From: Cycloclasticus sp.
GTDB lineage: Bacteria; Pseudomonadota; Gammaproteobacteria; Methylococcales; Cycloclasticaceae
DNA length: 15,529 nt
Direction of reading: 5' to 3'
Assembly: GCA_019090295.1 (NCBI GenBank)
Contig: JAHRWG010000365.1
Coordinates: forward strand, 1-15,529
The position numbers were made by a program, and so were the translations under genes. The stretch's first letter is position 1; every line of letters starts with the position of its first letter. The notes beneath the pieces were generated by a model. That model saw nothing but the letters and a program-made list of their open reading frames with translations, was not told the DNA's origin and did no database searches. Shown here one piece after another: positions 1-5,546 of this stretch.

Positions 1-2
1 AC

Positions 3-95
3 GATACCGGCACCCCAGAATATTGCCAAGACTGCGAGCGAAACAATCGCGGGCAGGGCGCCAATCCAGAACAGAAAGGAGAAAGCAACAAATGA
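3..95 (+). CDS. C-terminal end of an unknown phage protein (partial)
   Basis: An open frame enters from the left edge and runs 30 codons to a TGA at 93-95. The stop overlaps the ATG of the RecT gene in an ATGA junction, the same arrangement seen at the RecT/exonuclease junction, which argues that the frame is real and translationally coupled. The visible tail carries a C-x-x-C pair (YCQDCE) followed by a polar Gly/Asn/Lys-rich end. The pair could be half of a small zinc site, as in DksA/TraR-type proteins, but too little is present to assign a family. Confidence 0.55.
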   Translation, partial: DTGTPEYCQDCERNNRGQGANPEQKGESNK

Positions 96-832
96 ACGCT
101 CCCATAAGTTCAAACGGCTTTAATTTGCAGCCAGCCAATCTCGACGAAGCAATGAACCTAGCCACCATGTTAGCCAACTCCAGCATGGTGCCCAAAAACT
201 ACAAAAACCAGAAAGAAGACACCCTGGTCGCCATGATGATGGGGTCAGAGCTGGGCCTTAACCCTATTCAGGCGTTACAGAACATAGCAGTTATCAACGG
301 CAAGCCATCCATTTACGGCGACGCACTCCTTGCCCTGGTTCAAAACCACCCTGCTTTCGGGTCAATACAAGAGGTGTTCGACGAAACCGCCTATACGGCG
401 ACCTGCACCGTTCAGCGTAAAAACGGCCACCCTCACACGGTCGTATTTAGCAAAGCCGATGCCGAAAAAGCCGGTCTTTGGGGCAAGCAAGGCCCATGGA
501 CTCAATACCCTAAACGCATGATGCAAATGCGCGCTCGTGGGTTTGCATTGCGAGACCAGTTCGCCGATGCCCTACTTGGGCTGATCACCGCCGAAGAAGC
601 GGAAGACATGCCGGACGAAATCAACATCACCCCAGCCAAACCGATCCGCGATGCCCTGCCATCAACATACCCACAAGATAAGTTCGACGCCAACTTACCG
701 GTCTGGGGGAACGCAATTAAATCCGGTAACCGCACCGCAGATGAAATTATCGCCCTTGTCAGTACCAAAGGGGTCTTAACCGCAGATCAGCAGAAAGTCA
801 TTAAATCAATAAACCCGGAGAAAGCAGCATGA
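92..832 (+). CDS. recT: RecT-family phage recombinase (ssDNA annealase)
   Basis: This 246-residue protein should bind single-stranded DNA and anneal complementary strands during phage recombination, working with the exonuclease encoded next. The family signature is clear. Residues about 33-83 contain the VPKxY block, then MMMGSELGLNPIQALQNIAV and the NGKPSIYGDALLALV segment. Residues about 128-172 carry GLWGKxGPW, the Arg/Met-rich RMMQMRARGFALRD stretch and the acidic AEEAED. I placed the start at ATG 92 because AAAGGAGAA lies 9-17 bases upstream and the family begins close to there. An in-frame ATG at 23 would add 23 Arg/Lys-rich residues that look like out-of-frame translation of the upstream gene. 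The stop overlaps the exonuclease start by ATGA. Family assignment is secure; the pairing with YqaJ-type nucleases is established for this class. Confidence 0.9.
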   Translation: MNAPISSNGFNLQPANLDEAMNLATMLANSSMVPKNYKNQKEDTLVAMMMGSELGLNPIQALQNIAVINGKPSIYGDALLALVQNHPAFGSIQEVFDETAYTATCTVQRKNGHPHTVVFSKADAEKAGLWGKQGPWTQYPKRMMQMRARGFALRDQFADALLGLITAEEAEDMPDEINITPAKPIRDALPSTYPQDKFDANLPVWGNAIKSGNRTADEIIALVSTKGVLTADQQKVIKSINPEKAA

Positions 833-2409
833 ACCGCCAATATCTACAGCTAATTCAAGGCACGCCAGAATGGCATGCTTTCAGGAGTGGTCGGTTTACA
901 GCATCAGAAACCCCGGCAATGCTTGGAGTTTCCCCCCATCAAACTCGCGAGCAGTTGCTTAAAGAAAAGAGCCGGGGATTCTCAGAAGAAGTTAGCGGTT
1001 TTGTGGAAAAGATATACAGCGATGGCCACAACTACGAAAAAATCGCGCTGCCGTGGGCTGAAGAAATTATCGGCAAAGACCTCTTTATGCCCACAATCTC
1101 GGTCGAAGTTGAGGGGTTAAAAATGTCGTCATCTTATGACGGACTAACTTTCGACGAGGAGACCGTATGGGAGCATAAAACGCTAAACAAGAAATTAGCG
1201 AAAGACATACCAGAAAAAAAAATTGACCTTCTTTACGCCTCCCAGATGGAATCCGAGTTACTGGTGTCAGGCGCGGAAGTTTGCTTATTTATGGCCTCAA
1301 ATGGGGACCGTGAAAGCATGGTTCATTGTTGGTATGAATCTGATCCAGAGCTACGGGAAAAGATCATAGCTGGCTGGCACCAGTTCGCCAAAGACTTAGA
1401 AAACTATAAGCCTGAACCAGTAGCCGTTGAAGTGGTTGGTACCGCGTTAATGTCACTGCCCTCCCTGGCTATATCACTCACCGGATCGGTTAACTCATCA
1501 AACCTGGCTGAATACAAAAAATCAGCCATGACAATGATCGAATCCATCAACACAGATTTACAAACCGATCAGGACTTTGCAGACGCAGAGCAGGTAGTGA
1601 AGCTTTGCGCCGAATCAGAAAAGGCCCTCAACGCTGCAAAAGAAGCGGCGCTCAGCCAGACCGCAGATATTGACGAGCTGTTTAAGACCATCGCTCACTT
1701 GCGCGAGTCGATGCGCTCCAAGCGGCTAAGTCTGGAAAAACTGGTTAAAAGTCAGAAAGAGGCGATCAAAACCAAGGTGGTGCTTGATGGCAAAAACATC
1801 ATCTTCCGGCATGTTGCCGACCTAAACGAAGAACTCGAAGTGGTCACCATACCCCTACCGGCTGCTGACTTCGCCAGCGCGATAAAAGGCAAGCGCAACC
1901 TGGAGTCAATAAAGAGCGCTATCAACCAGGTTGTAGCCGACGCCAAGATAGAGGCAGATCGCCTAGCAACGTTGGTCCGGGCAAACCTCAAGACGTTAAC
2001 TGATGCAGGCACAGAACATTTGGGCCTTTTCCCAGACCTGCAGCAAATATGCTCAAAACCAAACGATGATTTTTCATTACTGGTTACAAGCAGGATAAGC
2101 AGCCACAAGGCGGAGGTAGAGCGGCAAGCCAAGATCGAGTCTGACAAGCTGATCGAACAAAAACAGACCGAAGCGACACCAGCAGAGACAGTGCCTGTCG
2201 TTACTCGAACCGGATACAGAATTGCTCCTCAGCCTGAACCAAGCCCGCCAACAACATCGGAAAAGCCAGCAGTATCCAGAGCCCTGGAATTGATCACCGA
2301 AGGCTATAGCGACCTGCAAAATTTCTTAGACCAATACGGGAAATTGAAGGAGTTTAGCTCTATCTGTGAAGAAATCCGCTTCACTTTAAAACGTCGCAAG
2401 GCGGCCTAA
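829..2409 (+). CDS. YqaJ-type viral exonuclease with long C-terminal extension
   Basis: The N-terminal ~200 residues are a lambda-exonuclease/YqaJ fold, which would resect double-stranded ends and hand single strands to RecT. Visible motifs are QGTPEWHAFRSGRFTAS (10-26), the GHNYE helix (66-70), SYDG with the metal-binding Asp104, EHK with the catalytic pair Glu115 and Lys117, and Y-x-x-Q-M-E (136-141). The protein is 526 residues, about twice a stand-alone YqaJ nuclease. Residues about 225-385 are rich in Lys, Glu and Ala and predicted helical or coiled, resembling the DUF1351-like proteins found beside phage recombinases. Residues about 450-475 are a Pro/Thr-rich linker before a short basic helical end. 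ATG 829 overlaps the RecT stop (ATGA) and GGAGAAA lies just upstream. The nuclease call is confident; the role of the extension is unknown. Confidence 0.88.
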   Translation: MNRQYLQLIQGTPEWHAFRSGRFTASETPAMLGVSPHQTREQLLKEKSRGFSEEVSGFVEKIYSDGHNYEKIALPWAEEIIGKDLFMPTISVEVEGLKMSSSYDGLTFDEETVWEHKTLNKKLAKDIPEKKIDLLYASQMESELLVSGAEVCLFMASNGDRESMVHCWYESDPELREKIIAGWHQFAKDLENYKPEPVAVEVVGTALMSLPSLAISLTGSVNSSNLAEYKKSAMTMIESINTDLQTDQDFADAEQVVKLCAESEKALNAAKEAALSQTADIDELFKTIAHLRESMRSKRLSLEKLVKSQKEAIKTKVVLDGKNIIFRHVADLNEELEVVTIPLPAADFASAIKGKRNLESIKSAINQVVADAKIEADRLATLVRANLKTLTDAGTEHLGLFPDLQQICSKPNDDFSLLVTSRISSHKAEVERQAKIESDKLIEQKQTEATPAETVPVVTRTGYRIAPQPEPSPPTTSEKPAVSRALELITEGYSDLQNFLDQYGKLKEFSSICEEIRFTLKRRKAA

Positions 2410-2412
2410 CCA

Positions 2413-3072
2413 ATGAACCACTACCGCCACCACCCCCAACTAGCCCTGCCCATTAACCCACACCATTTCTGCGCCACAAAAAACAGGCGCTACGAATTTT
2501 TAAAAGCCCCTGCTATATATCTGGGCAAAACCCTGGCGAGTGATGGCATTGCAATGCTGCTATCGCCAATAGACAACAAATACCCAATCCTGCAACCGCC
2601 AGAAAATTACGCCGTATCGTTCAAGAAAAATACATACAGCTATTTCGAAGAAATCGAAGCAACACAATTAGCCCCAGCACCCAAAATAACATTGCCAGCC
2701 ACAGATGATTGCCGGGTCTGCTCAACAACCGGAAAAGCCTTGTGCAGCCCATGCCCCGAATGCGACGGTGACAGTAAGATCGAATTCGAGACCGCACATA
2801 ACAGCTACTCATGCGACTGCAAATCCTGCTATGGCAACGGCCAAATTGGCACCCAAATCGGCGGCGATCACGACTGCACCCACTGCCACGGCACCGGTCA
2901 GGCCTACCCAAAATACCACAGGGTAGAAATCAACGGCATCAAAATTGCCGCCCATTACCTGGCACTAATCGCTGGAGCACCAGACCTGCAAACAACGGCG
3001 TCAGAAGACAAGAAAAAGCTGATTTTCAAAACCGGCGACCAATCTGGAATGATCATGGCTATGAAGCATTAG
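2413..3072 (+). CDS. Phage protein with DnaJ-like cysteine-rich zinc domain
   Basis: This 219-residue protein has no J domain but carries four motifs spaced like the DnaJ zinc-binding repeats: CRVCSTTG (100-107), CPECDGDS (114-121), CKSCYGNG (136-143) and CTHCHGTG (155-162). Additional Cys111 and Cys134 lie between them. The first two repeats have lost one or both of the usual glycines; the last two are canonical CxxCxGxG. The flanks (about 27-95 and 166-219) look globular. The end, roughly NGIKIAAHYLALIAG followed by SGMIMAMKH, faintly recalls the last strand of a DNA sliding clamp (VVMPMRL in the beta clamp); this is inference only. It sits between the exonuclease and an ASCH gene, so a role in DNA metabolism is likely. 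The start is 3 nt after the upstream stop with only a distant AAGG, suggesting coupled translation. Confidence 0.7.
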   Translation: MNHYRHHPQLALPINPHHFCATKNRRYEFLKAPAIYLGKTLASDGIAMLLSPIDNKYPILQPPENYAVSFKKNTYSYFEEIEATQLAPAPKITLPATDDCRVCSTTGKALCSPCPECDGDSKIEFETAHNSYSCDCKSCYGNGQIGTQIGGDHDCTHCHGTGQAYPKYHRVEINGIKIAAHYLALIAGAPDLQTTASEDKKKLIFKTGDQSGMIMAMKH

Positions 3073-3076
3073 ACCA

Positions 3077-3403
3077 ATGAAGCCACTATTCATCCCACTA
3101 AAAACCGAATATTACGAAGCTTTCGAGTCTGGCAGTAAACGAGAGGAACTCCGGGCATACGGCCCGCGATGGAACCACGAAACCTGCAAAGAAGGCCGGG
3201 AAGTGATTTTGTCGAAAGGCTACGGCAAACAGAACCGGATGAAGGGAAGAATTTGGAGGTTCAAAAAACAGCATGGGTCGTTATTTGGCTCCACTTATAA
3301 AGCGGCGATATTGGCTGTCTACGGAACTTTAGACATTGATATTGCCTGCATCTCTATTACCGATCTAACACCAATTAACCAACAGGCAGGCCCGCAAGGA
3401 TAA
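3077..3403 (+). CDS. Small ASCH-domain (PUA-like) protein
   Basis: A 108-residue protein whose first ~65 residues match the ASCH pattern: an N-terminal strand with PLKTEYYEAFESG, then the G-x-K-x-x-E-x-R signature as Gly19, Lys21, Glu24 and Arg26, followed by RWN (31-33), a VILSKGYGK strand-loop (43-51) and a GRI strand. ASCH domains are PUA-like barrels thought to bind RNA or modified bases, and small versions are common in phage early regions. The substrate here is unknown. The gene begins 4 nt after the preceding stop with no obvious Shine-Dalgarno sequence. The last ~25 residues are not conserved-looking. Domain call is fairly sure; molecular function is not. Confidence 0.7.
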   Translation: MKPLFIPLKTEYYEAFESGSKREELRAYGPRWNHETCKEGREVILSKGYGKQNRMKGRIWRFKKQHGSLFGSTYKAAILAVYGTLDIDIACISITDLTPINQQAGPQG

Positions 3404-3456
3404 CCAAGGTCTGGGAGTAACCCGGACGCCTGCCGCCTAATCAACGGTATAAACCA

Positions 3457-4092
3457 ATGAATTTTGAATATGTCAGACAGCATTACAACGTCCCCGCTGA
3501 AATTGGCCGCCGAGTATTGGTCGATGGCCAGCCGGGGATTATTTCCACTGACGAAGGCCACTACCTTGGCGTTAACTTTGACGATGACAAGCCCGGACAT
3601 ATCAGCCGATGCCATCCAACATGGCGCGTCGAATATGCCGAAATGAGCAAGGTCCGGCCCGTAACCAAAAGCCAGCAACGCTATAAACGTTTTTTGGAGC
3701 TTGGTGAGTCCTTCGGCTCATTTATCGACTTCTGCCGATGGGACGCCCAGCCAGAGCACCCGTGGAATCACCAACCCACCCAAACACCCAACCAGGAGAA
3801 CGCCATGTCAGACACATTAACAAATAGGCTCAGAGGGATTTATGAGGTTGGGCCGAATGGCGAATTTGGGAAAAGATCGTTCGCTGATTTTGTGCCAGCA
3901 ATCAGCCTCGAAGCAGCAAGCAGAATTGAAGAACTTGAGTCTCTTATTACCATCACATCCAAGGTAAATGGCGAAAAAATAAAAGACATAGCAACAGAGT
4001 TTTTCCGCCACTGGTACAACTACCCCGGCACCAATACCGATCAAGGTTTTGATAGCTGGTGGGAAATCAACGAAGAGCGATTTGGAGCATAA
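3457..4092 (+). CDS. Phage protein with SH3-like N-domain, apparent in-frame fusion
   Basis: The 211-residue frame has two parts. Residues 1 to about 104 match a short phage protein type I recognise from Gammaproteobacterial phages: an NFEYVRxHYxVPAxIGRRV opening, then a beta-rich segment with [18 protein letters not shown] and CHPTWRVEY, and a helical tail ending SFxDFCRWDAxPExxW. Such proteins normally stop near there. Here a Pro/Thr/Gln-rich stretch (about 105-115) leads without a stop into Met117 and a second ~95-residue segment that could be its own gene (next entry). The 53 nt upstream (3404-3456) hold no gene. The start shares the ACCAATGAA context with two neighbours and has no clear ribosome site. 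Function is unknown; location suggests a role in early DNA metabolism or its control. Confidence 0.7.
   Translation: MNFEYVRQHYNVPAEIGRRVLVDGQPGIISTDEGHYLGVNFDDDKPGHISRCHPTWRVEYAEMSKVRPVTKSQQRYKRFLELGESFGSFIDFCRWDAQPEHPWNHQPTQTPNQENAMSDTLTNRLRGIYEVGPNGEFGKRSFADFVPAISLEAASRIEELESLITITSKVNGEKIKDIATEFFRHWYNYPGTNTDQGFDSWWEINEERFGA
3794..3807 (+). promoter_or_regulatory. Internal ribosome binding site and start inside a long frame
   Basis: AGGAGAA at 3794-3800 lies 4 nt before an in-frame ATG at 3805-3807. A strong Shine-Dalgarno site in the middle of one reading frame is the main sign that 3457-4092 arose from two genes that lost the stop between them, or encodes two products. Confidence 0.55.
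3805..4092 (+). CDS. Possible separate 95-residue protein from internal start
   Basis: An in-frame ATG at 3805, codon 117 of the longer frame, is preceded by AGGAGAA (3794-3800) at good spacing. This is a better ribosome site than the one upstream of 3457. Translation from it gives 95 residues beginning [16 protein letters not shown], with an acidic, helical middle and a Trp/Tyr-rich end ([10 protein letters not shown] and DSWWEIN). I do not recognise the family. The protein may be made alone, made only as the C-terminal half of the longer product, or both. The stop lies 2 nt before the SSB start, and GGAGCA near its end probably serves SSB. Confidence 0.5.
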   Translation: MSDTLTNRLRGIYEVGPNGEFGKRSFADFVPAISLEAASRIEELESLITITSKVNGEKIKDIATEFFRHWYNYPGTNTDQGFDSWWEINEERFGA

Positions 4093-4094
4093 CC

Positions 4095-4574
4095 ATGGCA
4101 AGAGGCATCAACAAAGTCATTTTAGTCGGCAACTTGGGCAAAGACCCCGAGATTCGTTACAGCGCATCAGGCGCAGCAATAGCCAACATCACCATCGCCA
4201 CCAGCGATAGCTGGAAAGACAAGCAGACCGGCGAAAAGCAGGAGCGTACCGAATGGCACCGGGTGGTATTTTTTAACCGCCTAGCCGAAGTGGTCGGCGA
4301 ATACCTGAAAAAAGGCAGCCAAGTCTATGTTGAAGGACGATTACAGACCCGCAAATGGCAAGATAAAGATGGCCAGGACAAATACACCACCGAGATAGTC
4401 GCCAGCGAAATGCAAATGCTAGGCGGTCGTGGTGGGTCAGCAAGCAACGACCAGGGCGGGCACGCCAGCAGCGGGCAACCTGCCCGGTCTCAACGACCTA
4501 GCGCGGACCCTGCACCGCCACCCCAGGGCAATAGCGGTGGATTCGATAACTTCGACGACGACATTCCGTTTTAA
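4095..4574 (+). CDS. ssb: Single-stranded DNA-binding protein
   Basis: A 159-residue SSB that coats single-stranded DNA during phage replication and recombination. The OB fold spans about residues 1-110. It opens [22 protein letters not shown] and contains TSDSW (36-40), [10 protein letters not shown] (52-61) and the [19 protein letters not shown] segment (70-88). Aromatic residues Trp40, Trp54, Phe60 and Trp88 sit where DNA-stacking side chains are expected. Residues 111-148 are a Gly/Ser/Gln/Pro-rich flexible linker, and the protein ends in the acidic tip DDDIPF that docks partner proteins. The start is ATG 4095, 2 nt after the upstream stop; an in-frame ATG at 4059 would add 12 residues absent from the family. 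Length is slightly short of the E. coli protein but complete. Confidence 0.95.
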   Translation: MARGINKVILVGNLGKDPEIRYSASGAAIANITIATSDSWKDKQTGEKQERTEWHRVVFFNRLAEVVGEYLKKGSQVYVEGRLQTRKWQDKDGQDKYTTEIVASEMQMLGGRGGSASNDQGGHASSGQPARSQRPSADPAPPPQGNSGGFDNFDDDIPF

Positions 4575-4594
4575 AAACCATTCAGGAAATCAAA

Positions 4595-4783
4595 ATGAAC
4601 AACCCTAACAACCCTAACAACCCTAAAACCCCAACAGAACTAGATTTTGAAAAAGACAGAGTTGAACAGCTTCAGCTCCTGCTGGAAGTGATTAAAACCG
4701 ACATACGGGAGTTGTATGCAATGCGCGGAGAAGACGAATTAACCGCAAAATACTGCAATGCAATACTTGCGTTGAAAGCGTAG
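4595..4783 (+). CDS. Small hypothetical protein
   Basis: A 62-residue acidic helical protein preceded by AGGAAA at about 4584-4589. The N-terminus is an Asn-Asn-Pro repeat encoded by three identical 9-bp units. The rest (about 15-60) is one or two amphipathic helices, DFEKDRVEQLQLLLEVIKTD and then LTAKYCNAILAL. It lies between SSB and another small gene in the same direction with 2-20 nt gaps, so it belongs to the early operon. I do not recognise a family. Confidence 0.6.
   Translation: MNNPNNPNNPKTPTELDFEKDRVEQLQLLLEVIKTDIRELYAMRGEDELTAKYCNAILALKA
4598..4624 (+). repeat. Three tandem 9-bp repeats (AACAACCCT)
   Basis: Three perfect copies of AACAACCCT directly follow the start codon of the small gene and encode Asn-Asn-Pro three times. 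The array could vary in copy number by slippage without shifting the frame. Confidence 0.9.
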
Positions 4784-4785
4784 AT

Positions 4786-5016
4786 ATGACCACCCCAATG
4801 GTTAGCAGGCTGATTTGTTTCTTATTTGGGCATCGTAAAGGCCCATGGTTTCGGACGCTATCGAAGGCTTGCTCACAACACCAATGCCACTTCCCCGATG
4901 GCGTGCAGTGTTACCGGTGCGATGAGTTGTTGTTTGTTTATGCTGATGACGGTTATACGCCCATTTATCAGCCGAAAGGCACGAAAGCGCCTCAACTACT
5001 GCCCGATCTGTCGTGA
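4786..5016 (+). CDS. Small hypothetical protein with Cys/His pattern
   Basis: A 76-residue protein starting 2 nt after the preceding stop. It begins with a hydrophobic helix (VSRLICFLFGHRKGPW), followed by Cys29, His32, Cys34, His35 and a C-x-x-C pair (Cys42, Cys45 in VQCYRCDE), then an aromatic strand. The pattern could bind one zinc ion, as in many tiny phage proteins, but no named family is recognised. An overlapping frame at 4826-5044 is open too; I prefer this one for its tight spacing and zinc-like pattern. No good Shine-Dalgarno is visible, so coupling to the upstream gene is likely. Confidence 0.55.
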   Translation: MTTPMVSRLICFLFGHRKGPWFRTLSKACSQHQCHFPDGVQCYRCDELLFVYADDGYTPIYQPKGTKAPQLLPDLS

Positions 5017-5046
5017 AACCAAGACAAAACTAACAAGGAAATAATC

Positions 5047-5277
5047 ATGGCCACAAAGCAAAACGAACTACCCGACCCCTGGGTATTCTGGGATACCAAG
5101 ACAGTAGCAGCCCATTTGACTATCTCAATCAGCAGATTTGAGGGTTATTACGCCGTCTTGCTGGACTTCCCCAAGTGCAGTAGATTGCCTTCTGAGAAGG
5201 GTAAAGGTAAGAAAGTATGGAAGGCATGCGAGGTGGTAACCTGGTCGTATAAGAACGTCACAGGAGAGGTGGCTTAG
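5047..5277 (+). CDS. Probable excisionase (Xis-like DNA-binding protein)
   Basis: A 76-residue basic protein with AAGGAAA at 5035-5041 ahead of ATG 5047. Residues about 11-70 look like a winged-helix AlpA/Xis-type domain: DPWVFWDTKTVAAHLTIS is the recognition helix region, LLDFPKCSRLPSEKGKGKK gives the basic wing, and VWKACEVVTWS the closing helix. Phage proteins of this pattern (FP-x-x-x-RLP then a basic turn then W-K-x-x-E-V-x-x-W) often sit beside integrases and act as recombination directionality factors. This one lies immediately left of the attP arm sites, with the stop codon overlapping the first inverted repeat. The product would bend DNA at the left arm and favour excision. The alternative is a transcription regulator of the early operon. 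Family likeness is good; the excision role is inferred from position. Confidence 0.65.
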   Translation: MATKQNELPDPWVFWDTKTVAAHLTISISRFEGYYAVLLDFPKCSRLPSEKGKGKKVWKACEVVTWSYKNVTGEVA

Positions 5278-5305
5278 CGTAATTAAAACTGAAAGGTTAC
5301 GCTAA
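5274..5305. repeat. 9-bp inverted repeat at left edge of attP
   Basis: TTAGCGTAA (5274-5282) and TTACGCTAA (5297-5305) are perfect inverted copies separated by 14 bp, and the left copy contains the excisionase stop codon. Each arm includes the TTACGC hexamer found elsewhere in attP. It is more likely a pair of protein-binding sites than a terminator, since no T-run follows. Confidence 0.6.
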
Positions 5306-5313
5306 ATTTACGC
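5297..5313 (+). repeat. Left-arm TTACGC repeats (probable P-arm integrase sites)
   Basis: Two direct copies of TTACGC at 5297-5302 and 5308-5313 are 11 bp apart, one helical turn. With the inverted copy at 5277-5282 they form the left arm, 42-78 bp from the core. Integrases of this family bind such short arm repeats with their small N-terminal domain; the assignment is inferred from layout. Confidence 0.6.
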
Positions 5314-5354
5314 CAACCCATCAATAAGTAATTGTTTTATATGATCCTGACTGC

Positions 5355-5371
5355 GCCGACTCTCGGCACCA
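5355..5371 (+). other. attP core, identical in form to a tRNA-Leu 3' end
   Basis: The 17 bp GCCGACTCTCGGCACCA read as the 3' T-stem strand (CCGAC), 3' acceptor strand (TCTCGGC), discriminator A and CCA of a tRNA with a GCCGAGA acceptor stem, the form typical of tRNA-Leu. Many integrases use tRNA 3' ends, so the phage probably integrates into a tRNA-Leu gene and restores it. The core also contains a dyad, GCCGA-CTC-TCGGC (5355-5367), suitable for two core-type integrase sites around a crossover region. The identity may extend a little to either side; that needs the host sequence. Confidence 0.7.
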
Positions 5372-5485
5372 TTCCTCTTTTTACAATCCCCCACTAAATC
5401 CCCTCAAACCCTTACTGCAACTGGCTATAACGGGTTTTAACCAAACCAGCAAAAACCCAAAACCCCACTATTACCCCCTATTTAT

Positions 5486-5530
5486 TTACGCCCTATTACG
5501 CTAGATTTACGCCACCAATTACGCGCGTAG
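5486..5530 (+). repeat. Right-arm TTACGC repeats, helically phased
   Basis: Four direct copies of TTACGC begin at 5486, 5496, 5507 and 5519, spaced 10, 11 and 12 bp, so that they lie on roughly one face of the helix. The last copy runs into GCGTAG to make the 10-bp palindrome TACGCGCGTA (5520-5529). The array ends just before the int ribosome site, so occupancy could also repress int. These are probable P'-arm integrase sites. Confidence 0.65.
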
Positions 5531-5546
5531 ACGCAGAGGTAGGCAG

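Larger units (their letters stand above)
5278..5546 (+). other. Non-coding attP region between xis and int
   Basis: A 269-bp stretch without a gene. From left to right it holds an inverted repeat, two left-arm repeats, a tRNA-like core, a T-rich patch (TTCCTCTTTTTA, 5372-5383), an A/C-rich spacer rich in CCC and AAAAC tracts (5390-5475), and four right-arm repeats ending 22 bp before int. I see no convincing sigma-70 promoter. The layout is that of a lambda-type attP with arms on both sides of a core. Confidence 0.75.

Noticed and set aside
23..91. In-frame ATG at 23 extending RecT by 23 residues
   Set aside because: The extension is Arg/Lys-rich, overlaps the coding end of the upstream gene, and a good ribosome site serves ATG 92.
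1752..2319. Minus-strand open frames opposite the exonuclease
   Set aside because: They lie wholly within the well-supported exonuclease gene and show no domain pattern.
4826..5044. Open frame of 72 codons overlapping the small Cys/His gene
   Set aside because: It overlaps the better-spaced 4786-5016 gene in another frame. Its C-x-x-C near the end is not enough to prefer it.
5338..5345. TATATGAT as a -10 box for int
   Set aside because: No matching -35 box is found at 16-18 bp and the site lies more than 200 bp before int, across the core.
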